From Nocardiopsis sp. FR4 (GTDB taxonomy: Bacteria; Actinomycetota; Actinomycetes; Streptosporangiales; Streptosporangiaceae), in assembly GCF_009830945.1 (NCBI RefSeq), contig NZ_VWVV01000008.1:180014-244013 (forward strand): DNA of 64,000 nt, in the 5' to 3' direction. A model generated the notes under the pieces. That model was given only the letters and a program-made list of their open reading frames with translations. It did not search any database and had not been told where the DNA came from. Below, piece after piece: positions 31,125-39,157 of this stretch; positions within the stretch are counted from its first letter, which is position 1; every line of letters starts with the position of its first letter. Made by a program: the position numbers and the translations under genes.

Positions 31125-32333
31125 ATGGTGCAGGAATTTGACAAGGTCGGTGTCGTCGGACTCGGCACGATGGGTGCGGGCATCGCTGAGGTGTTCGCCC
31201 GTGCGGGGTTCAACGTCACCGGGGTCGAGATCGACCAGGCCGCCGTCGACCGCGGCCGGGCCCACGTGGACAAGTCCCTTTCGCGAGCTGTCAGCAAGGG
31301 CAAACTCACCGAGGAGGAACGCGCCGGGATCGACTCCCGGCTGACCTTCACCACCTCACGGGAGGACCTCGCCGACGCCGACTTCGTCGTCGAGGCCGTT
31401 CCCGAGCGGATGGACATCAAGAAGGACGTCTTCGGCGACCTGGACCGGATCTGCCCGCCCGGCACGATCCTGGCCACCAACACGTCGTCGCTGTCGGTCA
31501 CCGAGATCGCCGCGCTCACCGGCCGACCGGACAAGGTCGTGGGCCTGCACTTCTTCAACCCGGCCCCGGTCATGAAGCTGGTCGAGGTCGTCACCACGGT
31601 CTCCACCGCTCCCGAGACCGTCGACGTGGTCTCCGAGGTCGCCAAGCGCATCGGCAAGACGCCCGTCGCGGTCGGCGACCGCGCCGGGTTCGTGGCCAAC
31701 GCCCTGCTGGTGCCCTACGTCAACGACGCGATCCGCCTCTACGAGCGCGGGGTCGCCACCCGCGAGGAGATCGACGCCGCGGCGCAGAAGGCCGCCGACC
31801 TGCCGATGGGTCCGCTGGCCCTGGCCGACCTGGTCGGACTGGACGTCTGCCTGGCCGTGATGGACGTGCTGTGGGAGGAGTTCCGCGACCAGCGCTACGC
31901 CGCCTCGCCGCTGCTGCGCCGCATGGTCGCCGCCGGGCGCCTGGGCCGCAAGGCGGGCCTGGGCTTCTACGCGGGGACCGACGAGGCCCCCGAGCCCCGC
32001 CCCACGGGCCGCTACGCCGAGATGCTCCGCGAGGAGGAGACCCTCGACCTGGGCGAGGTGCTCATCGCCCCCCAGATCGACGACGCCATGCGCATGATCG
32101 GCGACGGCTACGCCTCCGCCCGGGACGTGGACACCGCCATGCGGTTCGGCTGCGGCTACCCCAAGGGCCCGACCGAACTCCTGGAGGAGCGCGGCGCCGA
32201 GTCCGTGGTCACCACCCTGGTCGCCATGCACGAGTACGGCCTGACCCACGTCGCGGTGCCCGCCCCGCTGTTGATGGACCAGCTGCCGGACGTGGAGGAG
32301 GGCCACGGCGGCGGCTGCGCCTGCCAGGCCTGA
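31125..32333 (+). CDS. 3-hydroxyacyl-CoA (3-hydroxybutyryl-CoA) dehydrogenase
   Basis: 402 aa. It oxidises 3-hydroxyacyl-CoA with NAD+, or runs in reverse. The N-terminal NAD fold has GLGTMGAG; the catalytic region has ATNTSSLSVTEIA and GLHFFNPAPVMKLVEVV with the His. Two C-terminal 3HCDH domains are present (about 185-285 and 300-390), unlike the single-domain ~280-aa enzyme. The tail GGGCACQA is unusual. TAGTCT (31113-31118) is six bases before ATG 31125, so the mRNA is probably leaderless. Confidence 0.95.
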   Translation: MVQEFDKVGVVGLGTMGAGIAEVFARAGFNVTGVEIDQAAVDRGRAHVDKSLSRAVSKGKLTEEERAGIDSRLTFTTSREDLADADFVVEAVPERMDIKKDVFGDLDRICPPGTILATNTSSLSVTEIAALTGRPDKVVGLHFFNPAPVMKLVEVVTTVSTAPETVDVVSEVAKRIGKTPVAVGDRAGFVANALLVPYVNDAIRLYERGVATREEIDAAAQKAADLPMGPLALADLVGLDVCLAVMDVLWEEFRDQRYAASPLLRRMVAAGRLGRKAGLGFYAGTDEAPEPRPTGRYAEMLREEETLDLGEVLIAPQIDDAMRMIGDGYASARDVDTAMRFGCGYPKGPTELLEERGAESVVTTLVAMHEYGLTHVAVPAPLLMDQLPDVEEGHGGGCACQA

Positions 32334-32378
32334 CGGCCTGACCGCTTCGGGCACCGCACCGGGAGGGGTTTCCCCTGA

Positions 32379-32406
32379 GGCCGTCGCCACGTGTGTGGCG
32401 ACGGCC
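32379..32406 (+). terminator. Hairpin after the hydroxyacyl-CoA dehydrogenase
   Basis: A perfect 12-bp stem (32379-32390, 32395-32406) with GTGT loop. It also lies just before the -10 of the next gene. Confidence 0.75.
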
Positions 32407-32434
32407 ACAGCCGCCGTTTGTCTACCCTGGACGG

Positions 32435-32767
32435 GTGAGCCCGCGCCGTAACTCCTCCCGACGCACGTCCTCCCGGGGCCGCAGGGCACCCGGTGCCGCC
32501 CCCGACGACGAGGACGCCCTCATGCTGCGCGTCACCGGGGGGCAGCGCCGCGAGACCGGGCCGGACGGGGAGTGGGTGACGCGCCGCATCCCCGGGGCCG
32601 CGGCCACCAAGGTCTACCGCTGCCCCGGCTGCGCCCAGGAGATCCCCGTGGGCATGGCCCACGTCGTGGCCTGGCGTCCCTACGGCGACGGCGGCGACCG
32701 GCGCCACTGGCACTCCTCCTGCTGGGACCGTCGCTCCCACCGCGCGCCCCGAGCCCCCCGCCGCTGA
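32435..32767 (+). CDS. Small basic zinc-ribbon-like protein
   Basis: 110 aa. A very basic N terminus (Arg/Ser-rich, residues 1-25) precedes a conserved segment with CPGC, then HVVAW and a C-terminal HWHSSC, which could bind one zinc. It matches a conserved actinobacterial family of unknown function (sometimes labelled ATP/GTP-binding without support). TACCCT (32423-32428) lies six bases before GTG 32435, fixing the start as leaderless. Confidence 0.75.
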   Translation: MSPRRNSSRRTSSRGRRAPGAAPDDEDALMLRVTGGQRRETGPDGEWVTRRIPGAAATKVYRCPGCAQEIPVGMAHVVAWRPYGDGGDRRHWHSSCWDRRSHRAPRAPRR

Positions 32768-32795
32768 GCCCCGCCACCGACATCCCCGAGGAGCC

Positions 32796-33536
32796 ATGGA
32801 GATCCGAGCCACCACGGTGCTGCCCGCCGTGCGACGCCCCATCACCCTGCACACCGCCGACGGCCTGGAGCTGGTCGGGGAACTCGCCCTGCCCGAGGGC
32901 CGCGAGCCCAGGGCCACGCTGGTGTGCCTGCACCCGCTGCCCACCGCCGAGGGCATGATGGACAGCCACGTCCTGCGCAAGGCCTCCTTCCGGCTGCCGG
33001 CCCTGGCCGACGTCGCCGTGCTGCGTTTCAACACGCGCGGCACCACCTCGCGGCACGGCACCAGCCAGGGGACCTTCGGCGAGGGCGAGGCCGAGAAGCA
33101 CGACGTACTCGCCGCCATCGAGTTCACCGAGTTCGAGGGGCTGCCCGAGCCCTGGCTGCTGGGCTGGTCCTTCGGTACCGAACTCGCCCTCAAGTGGGGG
33201 GCCGACCCCCAGGTGAGGGGGGCCATCCTGCTGTCGCCCCCGCTGCACCGCGCCGACGAGTCCGACATGGCGGCCTGGGCCGCGTCGGGCAAGCCGGTGG
33301 TCGCCCTGGTGCCCGAGCACGACGACTACCTGCGTCCCGCGGAGGCCAGGGAGAGGTTCCGGCCGCTCACCCAGTGCGAGGTGATCGGGGTGGAGGGCGC
33401 CAAGCACCTGTGGGTGGGCGAGCCGTACGTGCGCCGGGTGCTGGACGAGGTCGTCAAGCGGGTCAACCCCGAGGCCCACCCGCTGCCGGTGGAGTGGGAC
33501 GGCCCCTACGAGAAGGACACGCAGACCCTCCGGTAG
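32796..33536 (+). CDS. Alpha/beta hydrolase
   Basis: 246 aa, cytosolic. Nucleophile elbow GWSFG (S125), a His-containing LHPLP oxyanion loop, and the late acid/base segments VPEHDDYLRP (D) and GAKHLWVGEP (H) complete the triad. The substrate cannot be told. It starts 28 bp after the zinc-ribbon gene and probably shares its transcript. GGAG lies before ATG 32796. A 19-bp terminator follows. Confidence 0.9.
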   Translation: MEIRATTVLPAVRRPITLHTADGLELVGELALPEGREPRATLVCLHPLPTAEGMMDSHVLRKASFRLPALADVAVLRFNTRGTTSRHGTSQGTFGEGEAEKHDVLAAIEFTEFEGLPEPWLLGWSFGTELALKWGADPQVRGAILLSPPLHRADESDMAAWAASGKPVVALVPEHDDYLRPAEARERFRPLTQCEVIGVEGAKHLWVGEPYVRRVLDEVVKRVNPEAHPLPVEWDGPYEKDTQTLR

Positions 33537-33545
33537 GCCGACGAG

Positions 33546-33587
33546 AGGGGGCCTCCCCTCCCGGAGTTCCGGGAGGGGAGGCCCCCT
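33546..33587. terminator. 19-bp hairpin between convergent genes
   Basis: Perfect stem (33546-33564, 33569-33587) with a 4-base loop between the hydrolase (+) and the FilP-like gene (-). Among the strongest hairpins in the window. Confidence 0.85.
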
Positions 33588-33620
33588 TCTCACGTCCTGC
33601 CCAGTCTCCGAGGGGGACTG

Positions 33621-34904
33621 TTACTCCTGCCACCAGTCCTCGTCGTCGGCGCCCTTGCCGGAGTGCGCGGGCTGACGGGTCTCCTCCGCGGCCGGAGCGG
33701 ACTCCTGCGGGAGGGCGGCCGGAGCCGGGGCCGGGGGAGCGGCCGGAGCGGCCGGGGCGGGGCCGCCGCCACCGAGCAGCTGGCGCAGCTGCTGCAGGTG
33801 CGACTGGATGCTGTCCCGCTGGCGGTTGAGCTCCTCGACCTCCTTCTTGGCGGCCGTCATGATCCGGTTGGCCTCGGACTTGGCGTCGCTGAGCTGGTGC
33901 TCGGCCTTGGACTTGGCCTCGCCCTCGATCTGCGCGGCGTTCTTCTTGGCGTTGCTGACCAGCTGCTTGGCGTGGTTCTCGGCGTCGCGACGGGTCTGCT
34001 CGGCCTGCTGGCTGGCCTTGGTGGCGCGCTGCTCGGCGCTGGCGGCCCGCTCCTCGGCCTCGTTGACCATCTTCTGCGTGGCGGCCTGGGCGGCGGCCAG
34101 GCGCTCGGCGTCCTGGCGCTCGGCCTCGGCGCGGCGGTCGGCCAGCTGCAGCTCGAACTGGTCCTCGGCCTCGGTGCGGCGGGCCTCGGACTCGGCGTAG
34201 GCGCGCTCGGCGTTCTTGCGCAGCTCCTCGGCCTGGCTCTTGGCGGCCTGGATGGTCTCGTCGCGCTCGCGCTTGGCGGCGGCACGGGCCTGGGCGCACT
34301 CGCGCTCGGTGGTCGTGCGCAGCTTGGCGATCTCGCCCTCGAAGGTGGCGCGCTTCTCGGCGATCTCGTGGTCGACCGCGGAACGCTTCTTCTGCACCTC
34401 GCGCTCGGTGACCGAGGTCAGCTCGTCGGCCTCGCGACGGGCCGTGGTGGTGATCTCCTCGGCCTCGGCCTCGGCGGTCTGGCGCATCTCGTCGGCCTCG
34501 CGCTGGGCGAGGGTGCGCACCTCGGTGGCCTCGGACTCGGCGGCGGCGCGCATCTCGGCGGCCTCCACCTTGGCCGCCGAGCGGATGTCGTTGGCGTCGA
34601 TCTGCGCGCTCTGGACCAGCTCGTTGGCCTGCTCCTCGGCCAGGCGCAGGAGCTCCTCGATCCGCGAGCCCAGACCGGCGTAGGAGGGGCGCTCGCGCTC
34701 CTGGAGCTGGCGGTTCTTGGCGTTCAGCTCGCTGCTGAGCTTCTCGACCTTCTTGGTGTACTGCTTGACCTCGTTGCGCAGGCTGGCCGTGTAGTCGTCC
34801 ACCTGGGTGCGGTCATAGCCACGCAGCACCACGTCGAATTCTTGCGGGGTGTTGTCTTCGTCGAAGATGTTGTTGAGCTGGGTGTCAATGTTGTTTGACG
34901 GCAT
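33621..34904 (-). CDS. FilP/Scy-like coiled-coil cytoskeletal protein with DivIVA-type N terminus
   Basis: 427 aa. The N terminus FDVVLRGYDRTQVDDY is the DivIVA-like motif found in DivIVA, Scy and FilP. Residues about 25-380 are a continuous Ala/Glu/Arg-rich coiled coil made of 11-ish residue blocks (A-E-x-E-A type), followed by a Pro/Ala-rich tail and an acidic end. Neighbours (mce, thiolase, meaB) match the Streptomyces filP-scy locus, where these proteins organise polar growth. Only one such gene is present here. ATG 34904 has AGGA about 10 bases upstream. I infer a role in tip growth or cell shape. Confidence 0.8.
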   Translation of the reverse strand: MPSNNIDTQLNNIFDEDNTPQEFDVVLRGYDRTQVDDYTASLRNEVKQYTKKVEKLSSELNAKNRQLQERERPSYAGLGSRIEELLRLAEEQANELVQSAQIDANDIRSAAKVEAAEMRAAAESEATEVRTLAQREADEMRQTAEAEAEEITTTARREADELTSVTEREVQKKRSAVDHEIAEKRATFEGEIAKLRTTTERECAQARAAAKRERDETIQAAKSQAEELRKNAERAYAESEARRTEAEDQFELQLADRRAEAERQDAERLAAAQAATQKMVNEAEERAASAEQRATKASQQAEQTRRDAENHAKQLVSNAKKNAAQIEGEAKSKAEHQLSDAKSEANRIMTAAKKEVEELNRQRDSIQSHLQQLRQLLGGGGPAPAAPAAPPAPAPAALPQESAPAAEETRQPAHSGKGADDEDWWQE

Positions 34905-35328
34905 GTGGCGGAATTCCTGAACGGGTGCGAGACGGCTACTTGCGAAGGGCCGGGGACGCAAGGAGGGCGGCTGCGTCGTCCCCCGGGGACGGGCGGGTCC
35001 GGAAGCGGAGAACCGGGCGGGGTGCGGCGGGCCGACAAGGCCCCTGACCGCGTCCGCTGTCGTCCGCGTGCGCCGCGTCACCCGACACGGCGGCACGGTC
35101 GACCCGGCTCGACTACCGGACTGCGAGATGTGGACCAACGCCGGAACAGCGAATCCGGCAGCTAGCCGACTTTATCAAGCGCGGAACCCCTGGGAAGAGG
35201 GTTTCGGGTAACTTCCGGTGACCTCTGTGCCCTCACGGGGCTGTGACACTCAACCTGTGATGTGTCCGGAACGCCCCCGTGACGTTGTTTCGGCGGTTTG
35301 GGGAGCTATGCCGTGTGCCGCCGGCGGC
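34905..35328. other. Intergenic region between the FilP-like gene and mce
   Basis: No supported gene. A TTGATA (35178-35173, minus strand) is a possible -35 for the FilP-like gene but its -10 is weak. No terminator-grade hairpin was found. Confidence 0.4.
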
Positions 35329-35844
35329 TCAGTGCGCGCTCTGCACCAGTTCGGTGAGGACCCCTCCGCAGTCCTTGGGGTGCAGGAAGACGATCCGCGA
35401 ACCCGCGGTCCCCGCGCGCGGCTCGGCGTCCAGCACGCGCACGCCGCGCTCACCGACCCCCGCGGCGGTGGCGGCCACGTCGGCGGTCCCGAAGGCGATG
35501 TGGTGCACCCCCTCGCCGTGGCGCTCCAGGAACTTCGCGACGGGGGAGTCCTCGCGGGTGGGCTCCAGCAGCTGCAGGTACGTGGCCCCTCCGTCGTCGG
35601 TGCCGTTGGTCCGGAGCATGGCCTCGCGCACGCCCTGCTCCTCGTTCACCTCCTCGTGCGCCACCTCGAACCCGTACGTGGACCGGTAGAAGGCGATCGA
35701 GGCGTCGAGGTCGCGGCAGGCGATCCCCACGTGATCGAGCCGGGTGATCCCGGAGAACGGTGCGGACGGGACGGAGGGCGATGACGGTGTGGACGAGGAG
35801 GGCGGGGTGATGAACTCGCTGGCCGAGTGCGGTGCGTCACTCAT
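35329..35844 (-). CDS. mce: Methylmalonyl-CoA epimerase
   Basis: 171 aa. It interconverts (2S)- and (2R)-methylmalonyl-CoA. Vicinal-oxygen-chelate fold with metal ligands in [20 protein letters not shown] and the C-terminal LTELVQ. The first ~40 residues are a Ser/Pro-rich extension not needed for the fold. ATG 35844 follows GGGAGG with an 8-base gap. It is divergent from the thiolase gene, 86 bp away. Confidence 0.95.
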   Translation of the reverse strand: MSDAPHSASEFITPPSSSTPSSPSVPSAPFSGITRLDHVGIACRDLDASIAFYRSTYGFEVAHEEVNEEQGVREAMLRTNGTDDGGATYLQLLEPTREDSPVAKFLERHGEGVHHIAFGTADVAATAAGVGERGVRVLDAEPRAGTAGSRIVFLHPKDCGGVLTELVQSAH

Positions 35845-35930
35845 GGGATGAACCTCCCGGGGGTCGCTGGCTACCGTGTGGGTATCGTTGCAGACCAGGT
35901 GCGTCATTTCTCACTTGGAGGCCAGTTACG

Positions 35931-37118
35931 ATGCCCGGTTCCGTCATCGCCGGTGGGGCTCGCACCCCCATCGGCCGACTTCTCGGCTCCCTCGCCGGGT
36001 TCTCCGCCGCCGATCTCGGGGGCTTCGCGATCAGGGCCGCGCTGGAGCGCGCCGGTGTTCGCGGAGACCAGGTCGGCTACGTGGTCATGGGCCAGGTGCT
36101 CCAGGCCGGCGCCGGCCAGATCCCCTCCCGCCAGGCCGCCGTCAAGGCGGGTATCCCCATGAGCGTGCCCTCGGTCACCATCAACAAGGTCTGCCTCTCG
36201 GGCCTGGACGCCATCGCCCTGGCCGACCAGCTCATCACCGCGGGCGAGTTCGACGTGGTGGTCGCGGGCGGCATGGAGTCCATGACCAACGCGCCGCACC
36301 TGCTGCCCAAGTCGCGCAAGGGCTACAAGTACGGGTCCGTGGAGGTCCTGGACGCCACCGCGCACGACGGCCTGACCGACGCCTTCGAGGGCGACTCCAT
36401 GGGCGCCTCCACCGAGCGGCACAACGCCAAGCTCGGCCTGGGGCGCGAGGAGCAGGACGCCTTCGCGGCCCGTTCCCACCAGCGCGCGGCCGCTGCCGCC
36501 TCCGCCGGGTACTTCGACGCCGAGATCGTCCCCGTCGAGATCCCCCAGCGCAAGGGCGACCCGGTGGTCTTCGCCGCCGACGAGGGCGTGCGCCCCGACA
36601 CCACCGTGGAGAGCCTGGCCAGGCTCCGCCCCGCCTTCGACAGCGAGGGCACCATCACCGCGGGCTCCTCCTCGCAGATCTCCGACGGCGCCGCCGCCGT
36701 CGTCGTGATGAGCCGGGCCAAGGCCGAGGAGCTGGGCGCTCCGGTCCTGGCAGAGATCGGCGCGCACGGCAACGTCGCCGGCCCCGACAACTCGCTGCAC
36801 TCCCAGCCCTCCAACGCCATCAAGCACGCGCTGGCCAAGGCCGGGCGTTCGGTGGAGGACCTGGACCTGGTCGAGATCAACGAGGCCTTCGCCTCGGTGG
36901 GCATCCAGTCCACCCGCGACCTGGGCGTCTCGGAGGACATCGTCAACGTCAACGGCGGCGCCATCGCGATCGGCCACCCGATCGGCGCCTCCGGGGCCCG
37001 GATCGCCCTGCACCTGGTCCACGAGCTGCGCCGCCGCGGCGGCGGGTTCGGTGCCGCCGGCCTGTGCGGCGGCGGAGGCCAGGGCGACGCCCTGCTGTTC
37101 ACGGTTCCCGCCCCCTAA
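35931..37118 (+). CDS. Acetyl-CoA C-acetyltransferase (thiolase)
   Basis: 395 aa. It condenses two acetyl-CoA to acetoacetyl-CoA or cleaves beta-ketoacyl-CoA. Nucleophile C88 in NKVCLSG, the [10 protein letters not shown] histidine and the second cysteine in GLCGGGGQG are all in place. ATG 35931 has TTGGAGG 9 bases upstream. The mce-thiolase-meaB block is syntenic with Streptomyces. Confidence 0.96.
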   Translation: MPGSVIAGGARTPIGRLLGSLAGFSAADLGGFAIRAALERAGVRGDQVGYVVMGQVLQAGAGQIPSRQAAVKAGIPMSVPSVTINKVCLSGLDAIALADQLITAGEFDVVVAGGMESMTNAPHLLPKSRKGYKYGSVEVLDATAHDGLTDAFEGDSMGASTERHNAKLGLGREEQDAFAARSHQRAAAAASAGYFDAEIVPVEIPQRKGDPVVFAADEGVRPDTTVESLARLRPAFDSEGTITAGSSSQISDGAAAVVVMSRAKAEELGAPVLAEIGAHGNVAGPDNSLHSQPSNAIKHALAKAGRSVEDLDLVEINEAFASVGIQSTRDLGVSEDIVNVNGGAIAIGHPIGASGARIALHLVHELRRRGGGFGAAGLCGGGGQGDALLFTVPAP

Positions 37119-37314
37119 CCGGGCGCCCTCCACGGGCCCGGCCGCGGGCAGCGGGAGATCCCCGAACGCCCGCGTGCCGGGGCCGCGAAGACCATCCGAC
37201 ACGAAGACACTGTGTAACCCGGGACAGCCCCGGCAAGCACGACGCACCTGACAGCCGCGGGGCGGGGGCCACGAGCCCTCGCCCCGCACTGCTCCGTTGA
37301 AACCGAGGAGTCCT

Positions 37315-38271
37315 ATGCACACCCCCCAGCTGGTCGAGCGGGTCCGGGGGGGTGACCGCCGGGCGCTGGCCCGCGCGATCACCCTGGTCGAGAACGGGTC
37401 CGAGGAGCTGCGCGAGATCATGGCGGGCCTGGCCCCGCACACCGGCCGCGCCCGCGTGGTCGGGTTCACCGGCTCGCCCGGGGTGGGCAAGTCCACCACC
37501 ACCAACGCCGTCGTGCGCGCCGCCCGGGCCCGGGGGCTCACCGTCGCGGTGCTGGCCGTGGACCCCTCCTCGCCCTTCACGGGCGGTGCCCTGCTGGGTG
37601 ACCGCGTGCGGATGCAGGAGCACGCCACCGACCCGGGCGTGTTCATCCGCTCCATGGCCAACCGCGGGCACCTGGGCGGGCTGTCCTGGGCGACGCCGCA
37701 CGCGCTTCGGGTGCTCGACGCCGCCGGGTTCGACCTCATCCTGGTGGAGACCGTGGGCGTGGGCCAGGCGGAGGTGGAGATCGCCGGTCAGGCCGACACC
37801 ACCGTCGTGCTGTGCGCCCCGGGCATGGGCGACTCGGTGCAGGCCGCCAAGGCGGGCGTGCTGGAGGTGGCCGACGTGTTCGCGGTCAACAAGGCCGACC
37901 GCGACGGGGCCCGGGCGACCCTGCGCGAACTGCGCCAGATGGTGGCCATGAAGGACCGCGCCGACGAGGAGTGGAAGCCCCCGATCGTGATGACCGTGGC
38001 CTCCCGGGACGAGGGCGTGGACGAGCTGTGGGAGCGGATGGAGCAGCACTTCGCCCACCTGGAGGCCAGCGGCGAGCTCACCGCGCGCCGCCGCACCCGG
38101 GCCCGCGACGAGGTGCAGGCGATCGTGCTGGAGCTGTTGCGCTCGCGGATGGGCCGGATCGGCGACGAAGCCGGGTTGGACGCCCTCGCCCGCGAGGTGG
38201 CCGAGGGCGTCCGGGACCCCTACTCAGCGGCGGAGGTACTGGCCAAGGAGCTGGGCGCCGACCTGCGCTAG
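37315..38271 (+). CDS. meaB: MeaB-family GTPase, chaperone of B12-dependent mutases
   Basis: 318 aa. A G3E GTPase that protects and loads adenosylcobalamin mutases. Walker A GSPGVGKS (53-60), VDPSSPFTGGALLGDRVRM, the ETVGVGQAE switch and the base-specificity NKAD are visible. GAGGAG lies 4 bases before ATG 37315. Its partner is presumably the mutase at 44.2 kb or a methylmalonyl-CoA mutase elsewhere. Its stop overlaps that of the convergent hydrolase by 4 bases. Confidence 0.95.
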   Translation: MHTPQLVERVRGGDRRALARAITLVENGSEELREIMAGLAPHTGRARVVGFTGSPGVGKSTTTNAVVRAARARGLTVAVLAVDPSSPFTGGALLGDRVRMQEHATDPGVFIRSMANRGHLGGLSWATPHALRVLDAAGFDLILVETVGVGQAEVEIAGQADTTVVLCAPGMGDSVQAAKAGVLEVADVFAVNKADRDGARATLRELRQMVAMKDRADEEWKPPIVMTVASRDEGVDELWERMEQHFAHLEASGELTARRRTRARDEVQAIVLELLRSRMGRIGDEAGLDALAREVAEGVRDPYSAAEVLAKELGADLR

Positions 38272-39077
38272 TCCCCGCCGAGGACCCGCCGCAGGACGGC
38301 GGCGAACCCCTCGGGGTCCTCGGCGAACCCGCCGTGGCCCCCGGGGAAGGTGACCGGCTCGGTGCCGAGCCGCTCGGCCAGCGCCAGGGACGTGCGGTGG
38401 GTGAGCAGGGGGCCCGAGGCGGCGCCCGCGCCCACCACGACCCGCGCGGGCCCGGCCCTGAGGGCGTCGGTGCCGGGCACGTGGCGGGTGGTGGCGCGGA
38501 TCTCGTGCAGGTAGAACCGGCGGCTGTCGGCGAGCATCTGCTCGCCGGGCTCCTCGGAGGGCGCGTGGTCCCCCGCCTCCTCCACCGGGAACCCGGCGTT
38601 GGCCATGAACCTGGCCCACGCGGCGAACACGCCCTCCCGCCGGTAGGTCTCGATGATCTCCTCGGTCACGGCGTGCTGCTCGGCGGCGTCGGGGAGCAGC
38701 GACAGGAGCGGGGGCTCGTGCGCGACGACGGTCCGCACCCGGCCGGGGTGGCGCTCGGCCAGCGCCAGCGAGGTCACGGCTCCGCCGCTGGAGCCGAGCA
38801 CGTCGGCCCGGTCCGCGCCCACCGCGTCCAGGAGGGCGACGAGGTCGTCCGCGCGCAGTTCGGGGGTGGAGTCGCTTTCCGGGTCGTCGAGGGGGCTGCG
38901 CGAGATGCCGCGCGGGTCGTGCGTGAGGACCGTGCGGTCCCGCGCGAGCAGATCCGCCAGCGGGGTGAACTCCTCGGCGCCCATGGGCGCTCCGGTGAGG
39001 ACGAGGACGGGCCCCTCACCGCGGACCTCGTAGTACAGGGTTCCGTCGGCGGTCCTCAGGGTGTGGGTGTCGGTCAT
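38268..39077 (-). CDS. Alpha/beta hydrolase
   Basis: 269 aa. Classic serine-hydrolase order: nucleophile GSSGG (S97), HDPRGISRS lid entry and a late GGHGGF histidine. Resembles small esterase/haloperoxidase-type enzymes; substrate unknown. AAGGAG precedes ATG 39077. The 3' end overlaps meaB by 4 bases (shared CTAG). Confidence 0.88.
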   Translation of the reverse strand: MTDTHTLRTADGTLYYEVRGEGPVLVLTGAPMGAEEFTPLADLLARDRTVLTHDPRGISRSPLDDPESDSTPELRADDLVALLDAVGADRADVLGSSGGAVTSLALAERHPGRVRTVVAHEPPLLSLLPDAAEQHAVTEEIIETYRREGVFAAWARFMANAGFPVEEAGDHAPSEEPGEQMLADSRRFYLHEIRATTRHVPGTDALRAGPARVVVGAGAASGPLLTHRTSLALAERLGTEPVTFPGGHGGFAEDPEGFAAVLRRVLGGD

Positions 39078-39113
39078 GTCCGCTCCTTCGCGTCGGGTCG
39101 CACAGGAACAGAC

Positions 39114-39148
39114 TCCGGCGGGGGCGCGGACTCACCGCCCCCGCCGGA
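39114..39148 (-). terminator. Hairpin after chitinase 1
   Basis: A perfect 13-bp stem (39114-39126, 39136-39148) 10 bases after the chitinase stop on the minus strand. Confidence 0.7.
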
Positions 39149-39157
39149 AGGGATCCG

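Noticed and set aside
35185..35210. GGAAC / GGGTA pattern as a stress-sigma promoter
   Set aside because: Spacing and bases fit neither the sigma-R nor the sigma-B consensus, and no plus-strand gene follows closely.
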